A stretch of DNA of 8,702 bases from positions 2,040-10,741 of the forward strand of contig JAPPFO010000227.1 of NCBI GenBank assembly GCA_028875175.1, written 5' to 3'. Below the pieces are notes generated by a model. It saw only the letters and a program-made list of their open reading frames with translations. It did not search any database and was not told the DNA's origin. Below, in pieces: positions 5,352 to 8,702 of this stretch (positions are counted from its first letter, which is position 1; each line of letters begins with the position of its first letter). Source of the stretch: Chloroflexota bacterium. GTDB lineage: Bacteria > Chloroflexota > UBA11872. The position numbers and the translations under genes are program-made.

Positions 5352-6329
5352 TCATGGAGCCAGCCAGTAGCCGGGAGGGGCGGTGGATGCTCGGTCGACG
5401 CGATCACCCTGGTCAAAGGGATACCTTAGTTGCGGGTTTTCATCCGGGCAATCAACTGCTGGGTCCTGTAGATACCGACCGGTACACCCTACGGTGGTTC
5501 TCACAAGCCTCCCGTCGGACACACGCTCTTCGTAAGCATGACAGTGTCCACTCGTCGCGCACCAAGCGGTACCGGTACCTACGTTGCGAAGACCGTCTAT
5601 GAAGTTCCGTGTACTTACGCCGTCAGAGGCGCCTTGAACCGATGCGTCGCCGGCGCCGTGGTCTTTTCGTGTAACAGCGCACCAAAGCATCGCAGCATTC
5701 CCGCAAACGGCGTCGCCGTCGCCTTGGCCGAAGCGCATAACGAAAACGAACCCGTAACCGACGTTGAGATCGCCGGGGTTTATGTCAGACACTGCGGTAA
5801 ATTGAGCGTCGCCATCGCCGTTGTCCAACCGACTTACATTGATTTGCCCAGCTTTCACGCCGGCTAAAGTCGACACTAACGCGTCACCGGCGCCGTCACC
5901 GGTGCGTACAATGGTCAGCTTGTTGTAAGTGCCAGCAGCGATGTTGACGTGGAGAAACCCATCGCCATCGCCCGTTAGTTTTATCTCTGTATTCCCTCTC
6001 TTTGACGAACGGATCACAAAGTCATCGATGATATAGTTCGCCGTGCAGCCGGCGGGATTTTCGATGTATATATTGCCGCCATGGACGGCAACGTTCCACG
6101 TGTCGCCGCCAACGGCCTCCACCTCGTTGAGCTTATATCCTAAGAATCCAACTTCTGAATATTGAGCGGCTCTTACGGATCCGCAAAATCCGGACGCGCC
6201 ATTTCCGGGCGTGTCAGTTTCACCTGGCGTACTAGGTGCCGACGGCATGACGTCGCAGCCGGCCAGCACCAGCAGCAGCAGCGTCACCGCCGCCGCTACG
6301 CCCGCCAACTCTGACCATCTCGTATTCAT
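5352..6329 (-). CDS. Secreted lipoprotein with spaced GDGD repeats, unknown function
   Basis: The 325-residue protein starts at ATG 6327-6329, fixed by an AAGGAG six bases upstream. A basic start (MNTRW), a hydrophobic core (VAAAVTLLLLVLAGC) and the lipobox LAGC give a signal-peptidase-II leader with Cys25 as the lipidated residue, followed by a Ser/Thr/Pro/Gly linker. Between residues about 75 and 235 the sequence is rich in short beta strands separated by Gly-Asp turns: GDGDG at 120-124, GDGAGDA at 144-150, GDGDA at 171-175, GQGDGDA at 201-207 and GAGDAS at 225-230, about 22-32 residues apart. This suggests a repetitive beta-helix or beta-roll, perhaps calcium-binding, though the canonical RTX nonapeptide is not present. 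Eight cysteines after Cys25 (49, 95, 209, 217, 257, 263, 282, 294) could form disulfides, consistent with an extracytoplasmic location. No catalytic motif is evident. It converges on the coding segment at 4862-5320 with a 31-bp gap and no visible terminator. Confidence 0.8.
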   Translation of the reverse strand: MNTRWSELAGVAAAVTLLLLVLAGCDVMPSAPSTPGETDTPGNGASGFCGSVRAAQYSEVGFLGYKLNEVEAVGGDTWNVAVHGGNIYIENPAGCTANYIIDDFVIRSSKRGNTEIKLTGDGDGFLHVNIAAGTYNKLTIVRTGDGAGDALVSTLAGVKAGQINVSRLDNGDGDAQFTAVSDINPGDLNVGYGFVFVMRFGQGDGDAVCGNAAMLWCAVTRKDHGAGDASVQGASDGVSTRNFIDGLRNVGTGTAWCATSGHCHAYEERVSDGRLVRTTVGCTGRYLQDPAVDCPDENPQLRYPFDQGDRVDRASTAPPGYWLAP

Positions 6330-6481
6330 TCTTGTCTCCTTCGGACCGCGATGGTTGATGCCGACCAGCGTGCGACGCATAACAGGCGCGTGTCAAGCGC
6401 GCGCAACCGACAGACCAGAGAGGGCGAGACGGCCAAACGGTGCTGCGCAGCCGCGCGGCACGCGGAGCAGGCTACCGTCAG

Positions 6482-6523
6482 CTCCCGCCGTTCTTCGGGG
6501 TCTGCCCCTGCTGCCTGCGGGAG
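6482..6523. other. Two-tier inverted repeat upstream of the lipoprotein gene
   Basis: CTCCCGC (6482-6488) pairs with GCGGGAG (6517-6523), and inside it GGGG (6497-6500) pairs with CCCC (6505-6508) around a TCTG loop. Exactly eight unpaired bases lie on each side between the two stems. There is no T-run, so it is not a standard terminator. It lies in the 218-bp stretch between the lipoprotein start and the IS1380 element; an operator or transcript hairpin is possible, or chance in GC-rich DNA. Confidence 0.3.
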
Positions 6524-6547
6524 GTCGGGATAGCTGCTCGCTGTTTG

Positions 6548-6552
6548 TTTGT
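6548..6552. repeat. Left target duplication of the IS1380 element (TTTGT)
   Basis: TTTGT directly abuts the left inverted repeat and recurs immediately after the right one at 8398-8402. A short duplication of this size fits the family. Confidence 0.85.
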
Positions 6553-6567
6553 CCCTAATCCTCGCCT
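6553..6567. repeat. Left inverted repeat of the IS1380 element
   Basis: CCCTAATCCTCGCCT pairs with the right end at 8383-8397 with one mismatch at the fourth base. It lies about 80-100 bp upstream of the transposase start. Confidence 0.88.
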
Positions 6568-6649
6568 TGGGCGTCGCTCCATGTGAAGAGTGCTCGGCGG
6601 ACAAAGGATTTGAGGGGTTGAGGGGTTGGCGTCGTTCTATACCAAATCT

Positions 6650-8128
6650 ATGCTGTCGGGTGTCATGCCTGCTCGGTTACCTCTTCTGGCCAGGACGCCT
6701 TTCTTGCTCGACACAAACCCGCTCCAGGAGGCCTCCAGCCCCCACGCCGGTGCCCTGGCGACCTCCCGCGCGTTCCGCTCGCTCGGGTTTCCCGATCTGA
6801 TCGACATCCATCTGCCGCTGCGCAAACGACAGCGGGGCTTCACCGAGGCGCAGATGATCGAGAGCGTCCTGCTCCTGCAGACCATCGGCGGCGAGTGTCC
6901 CGATGACATCGGCCTGCTGGCCGACGACGGCTGTCTGGAGCGCGGCCTGGGCTACCGGGCGCCAAAGGCGACGGCGCTGCGGTACTTCCTGGAGCAGTTC
7001 CACGACCAGGGCTTGGAGGATCAGCGTCCGTCGCGGGAGAGCCAACTGAGCTTCATCGTGCCCAGCAGCAGCGCCGTGGCGGGGCTGCAAGAGGTGCAGG
7101 CAGGCGGCGTACGCAACATCGCCGCGCTCCATGAGCAGCACGGCCGACGGCTGAGCATCGCCACCGTCGACCAGGACGCCACCCTTATCGAGAGCCACAA
7201 ACAGGCCGCCTATGCCCACTATCAGGGCGGGCGCGGCTACCAGCCGATGATCGCGCTGTGGGCGGAAGCCGACCTGATCGTGGCCGACGAGTTCCGCGAC
7301 GGCAACGTGCCGGCCAAGCAGGAGCCGCTGAACTGTGCGCGGATGGCGTTCGCGGCGCTGCCCGACACGGTGAGCGAGCGTTACTTCCGGGGCGACTCAG
7401 CCTGCTACGAGACGGATCTGCTGCGGTGGCTCAGCGACGAGGAGCGCCATGGGGAGCCCGGCGGGCGCATCGGGTTCGCGATCAGCGCGATGATGAGCAA
7501 GCAGTTGGCCACGGCACTCGGCGCGGTCTCGGATCCGCAGTGGGTGACGTTCGACGAGGAGCCAGACGGCACCAAGCGCCAGTGTGCGGAGGTCGACTAC
7601 GTGCCCTCGCAGCGCTACGAACACAAGCACAGCCGGCCGTTGCGCTACGTGGGGCTGCGGATTCTCAAGCCGCAGGGGTCGCTGTTCGCCGACGGTTCGG
7701 ATCGCCACCACCATGCGGTGGTCACCAATCTGGACTGGATTGCAGCTGGGCTGCTGCGGTGGCACCGGGAGAAGGCCGGCACCGTCGAGCATGTCCATGA
7801 AGAACTGAAGAACGGCTTGGCGGCCGGCCACATGCCCAGCCAGCGATTTGCGGTCAACGCGGCGTGGTTGAAGCTGTCGATCCTGAGCTACAACATCGCC
7901 AGCGCGATTCGCGGGTTGTGCCTGAGCGCCACCGAGCGCACGGCGCGGTTCAAGCGCTACCGGCTGCTGATGGTGCACGTGGCCGGGCGGATGAATCGCA
8001 ACAACTGCATGATGCGCTTACGGCTGTGCGCGTGCGAGTCGGCCATCGCGCGCATCAACACGGTCTGGGAACGGTTCAAACTGGCCACCCAAGCCACCTA
8101 CTCACAGCCCTGGCCGCGCGCCGGGTAG
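6650..8128 (+). CDS. IS1380-family DDE transposase
   Basis: The transposase of the surrounding element is 492 residues from ATG 6650, a normal family length. The conserved opening FLLDTNPLQEASSPHAGALA is followed by GFTEAQMIESVLLLQTIGGE and CPDDIGLL. The catalytic region shows TVDQDATLIESHKQAAYAHY (first Asp at about 174), YFRGDSACYETDLLRWL (Asp249) and the VEHVHEELKNGLAAGHMPSQ signature carrying the Glu at 384/385. The N-A-A-W-L-K-L-S-I-L-S-Y-N-I-A segment near the C-terminus is the usual last helix of the catalytic domain. The start is uncertain: TTG 6626 has GAGGGG directly against it, and ATG 6665 begins nearest to the conserved region. None has a well-spaced ribosome binding site, as is common for transposases kept at low expression. 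There are no stops or frameshifts, so the copy looks active. Confidence 0.93.
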   Translation: MLSGVMPARLPLLARTPFLLDTNPLQEASSPHAGALATSRAFRSLGFPDLIDIHLPLRKRQRGFTEAQMIESVLLLQTIGGECPDDIGLLADDGCLERGLGYRAPKATALRYFLEQFHDQGLEDQRPSRESQLSFIVPSSSAVAGLQEVQAGGVRNIAALHEQHGRRLSIATVDQDATLIESHKQAAYAHYQGGRGYQPMIALWAEADLIVADEFRDGNVPAKQEPLNCARMAFAALPDTVSERYFRGDSACYETDLLRWLSDEERHGEPGGRIGFAISAMMSKQLATALGAVSDPQWVTFDEEPDGTKRQCAEVDYVPSQRYEHKHSRPLRYVGLRILKPQGSLFADGSDRHHHAVVTNLDWIAAGLLRWHREKAGTVEHVHEELKNGLAAGHMPSQRFAVNAAWLKLSILSYNIASAIRGLCLSATERTARFKRYRLLMVHVAGRMNRNNCMMRLRLCACESAIARINTVWERFKLATQATYSQPWPRAG

Positions 8129-8382
8129 CGGGGCACGGTCGCCGCACGCTCCACCGCCTTCTGGCCGGCATCAGCGCCCGGCCCCACGCGCCAGCGTCGG
8201 GAGCACTGCGCGGGCGGGTAGGCTACCGACCCTCGCGTGGCGCGGCACGTCTGCGCGCTGCATTCACAGAATCCACAATCCGCACTTCTCCGCAACGCAC
8301 CGCCTCGCATCCTGTGCCGGTGTCGCCACGGAATCCGCTCAGAATCCTGGCCCCAAGCCCTCATGGCGCCCTCGCCACGCTT

Positions 8383-8397
8383 AGGCGAGGATTTGGG
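8383..8397. repeat. Right inverted repeat of the IS1380 element
   Basis: AGGCGAGGATTTGGG is the reverse complement of the left repeat at 6553-6567 with one mismatch. It ends 15 bp before the -35 box of the next promoter. Confidence 0.88.
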
Positions 8398-8402
8398 TTT
8401 GT
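8398..8402. repeat. Right target duplication of the IS1380 element (TTTGT)
   Basis: TTTGT follows the right inverted repeat with no gap and matches 6548-6552 exactly. Confidence 0.85.
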
Positions 8403-8411
8403 CTCGTGCCC

Positions 8412-8440
8412 TTGACCCCTCCGTAGGCCGGCGATAGGCT
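8412..8440 (+). promoter_or_regulatory. Promoter of the solute-binding-protein gene, TTGACC-17-TAGGCT
   Basis: TTGACC (8412-8417) matches the -35 consensus at five of six positions. TAGGCT (8435-8440) is a TANNNT-type -10 after an optimal 17-bp spacer. Transcription would start near 8447, about 27 nt before the start codon, leaving room for the GAGGGAG ribosome binding site. It begins ten bases outside the IS1380 target duplication, so the insertion spared the core promoter but may have removed upstream regulatory DNA. Confidence 0.6.
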
Positions 8441-8473
8441 ACTGGGCTACATCACCGACATGAGGGAGCATTA

Positions 8474-8702
8474 ATGAAGCGAATACACAGATGCGCGCTT
8501 GCGATAGCGCTGGCCATCATGGTGGCGGCGCTGCCGGCCTGGGCGCAGCAGTACCACGAAGCGCCCATGCTTGCCGAAATGGTTGCCGCCGGCGACCTGC
8601 CGCCGGTCGAAGAACGACTGCCGGCGAACCCGTTCGTCCGCCAAGTCCATTCCGAGATCGGCACCTACGGCGGCACCCTGAACAAGTGGGACACCAACCT
8701 GC
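8474..8702 (+). CDS. ABC transporter substrate-binding protein (peptide/nickel family 5 type), 5' part
   Basis: The gene starts at ATG 8474, preceded by GAGGGAG (8462-8468) at five bases, and runs off the window after 76 codons. A Sec signal peptide is clear: basic start MKRIHR, hydrophobic core, and an AWA cleavage site after residue 24 (mature QQYHEAPML). It lacks a lipobox, so the product should be free in a periplasm. The mature start, with PMLAEMVAAGDLPPVEERLP (about 31-50), NPFV and then EIGTYGGTLN (61-70), is the typical lead-in of a subgroup of family 5 solute-binding proteins, which bind oligopeptides, sugars or other solutes for an ABC importer. Permease and ATPase genes are expected downstream. 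The binding domain is outside the window, so the substrate cannot be guessed. Confidence 0.85.
   Translation, partial: MKRIHRCALAIALAIMVAALPAWAQQYHEAPMLAEMVAAGDLPPVEERLPANPFVRQVHSEIGTYGGTLNKWDTNL

Larger units (their letters stand above)
6553..8397. mobile_element. IS1380-family insertion sequence, 1,845 bp
   Basis: The ends match at 14 of 15 positions: CCCTAATCCTCGCCT at 6553-6567, and CCCAAATCCTCGCCT read inward from 8397 to 8383. Perfect TTTGT direct repeats flank both ends. The single transposase gene reads rightward, and both its family and the element size fit IS1380. The perfect duplication and intact ends point to a recent insertion. About 255 bp between the transposase stop and the right inverted repeat (8129-8382) carry no gene, but contain several AATCC pentamers that repeat the core of the inverted repeat. 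The element split the divergent region between the lipoprotein gene and the solute-binding-protein gene without entering either. Confidence 0.92.

Noticed and set aside
5538..5867. 109-codon plus-strand ORF inside the lipoprotein gene
   Set aside because: It is antisense to the lipoprotein, which has a firm ribosome binding site and lipobox; the plus-strand frame has no ribosome binding site.
6391..6396. TTGACA on the minus strand as -35 box of the lipoprotein gene
   Set aside because: No acceptable -10 hexamer occurs 16-18 bp downstream, so a promoter cannot be supported.
7258..7978. Long ORFs on both strands within the IS1380 transposase
   Set aside because: They are shadows of the transposase frame with Arg/Ala-biased composition.

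Overview
The window looks like accessory DNA from a high-G+C, probably double-membraned environmental bacterium. The substrate-binding protein at the right edge has an ordinary signal-peptidase-I leader instead of a lipobox, which fits a periplasm, and the aldo/keto reductase and phytanoyl-CoA-dioxygenase-like gene pair fits a free-living or symbiotic heterotroph. I cannot name the taxon. No tRNA, rRNA or CRISPR array is visible.

Left part (1-1630): an intact aldo/keto reductase (188-1129), possibly made from a leaderless mRNA. It is followed by the first third of a phytanoyl-CoA-dioxygenase-like gene broken by an in-frame amber codon, then a short, frameshifted remnant of a second aldo/keto reductase. 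This reads as a decayed, once-repeated catabolic gene pair.

Middle part (1631-5320): a visibly AT-richer cassette with a near-consensus promoter (1665-1694), a leader of about 215 nt, an 88-residue zinc-ribbon-like protein (1917-2183), a polytopic membrane protein (2209-3114) and a third, beta-rich coding segment (4862-5320). An ISNCY-type insertion sequence (about 3144-4855) separates the second from the third. Excising the IS over its probable GTTAG target duplication puts the third segment in the membrane protein's reading frame, with a single TGA and about nine codons in between. The third segment has no ATG of its own. The cassette may once have encoded a zinc-ribbon protein plus a membrane protein with a C-terminal exported domain. 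This is the best candidate here for an undescribed system, now damaged by the IS and possibly by a nonsense codon.

Right part (5321-8702): a convergently placed lipoprotein gene (minus strand, 5352-6329) with a lipobox, eight further cysteines and spaced GDGD-type repeats. Next is an IS1380-family element (6553-8397) with clear 15-bp inverted repeats and a perfect TTTGT duplication. It sits in the divergent intergenic region between the lipoprotein and an ABC-transporter solute-binding protein (8474 to the edge). The latter keeps its own promoter just outside the IS.

Two unrelated complete insertion sequences, two decayed genes and one interrupted cassette within 9 kb mark this as a region of rapid turnover.
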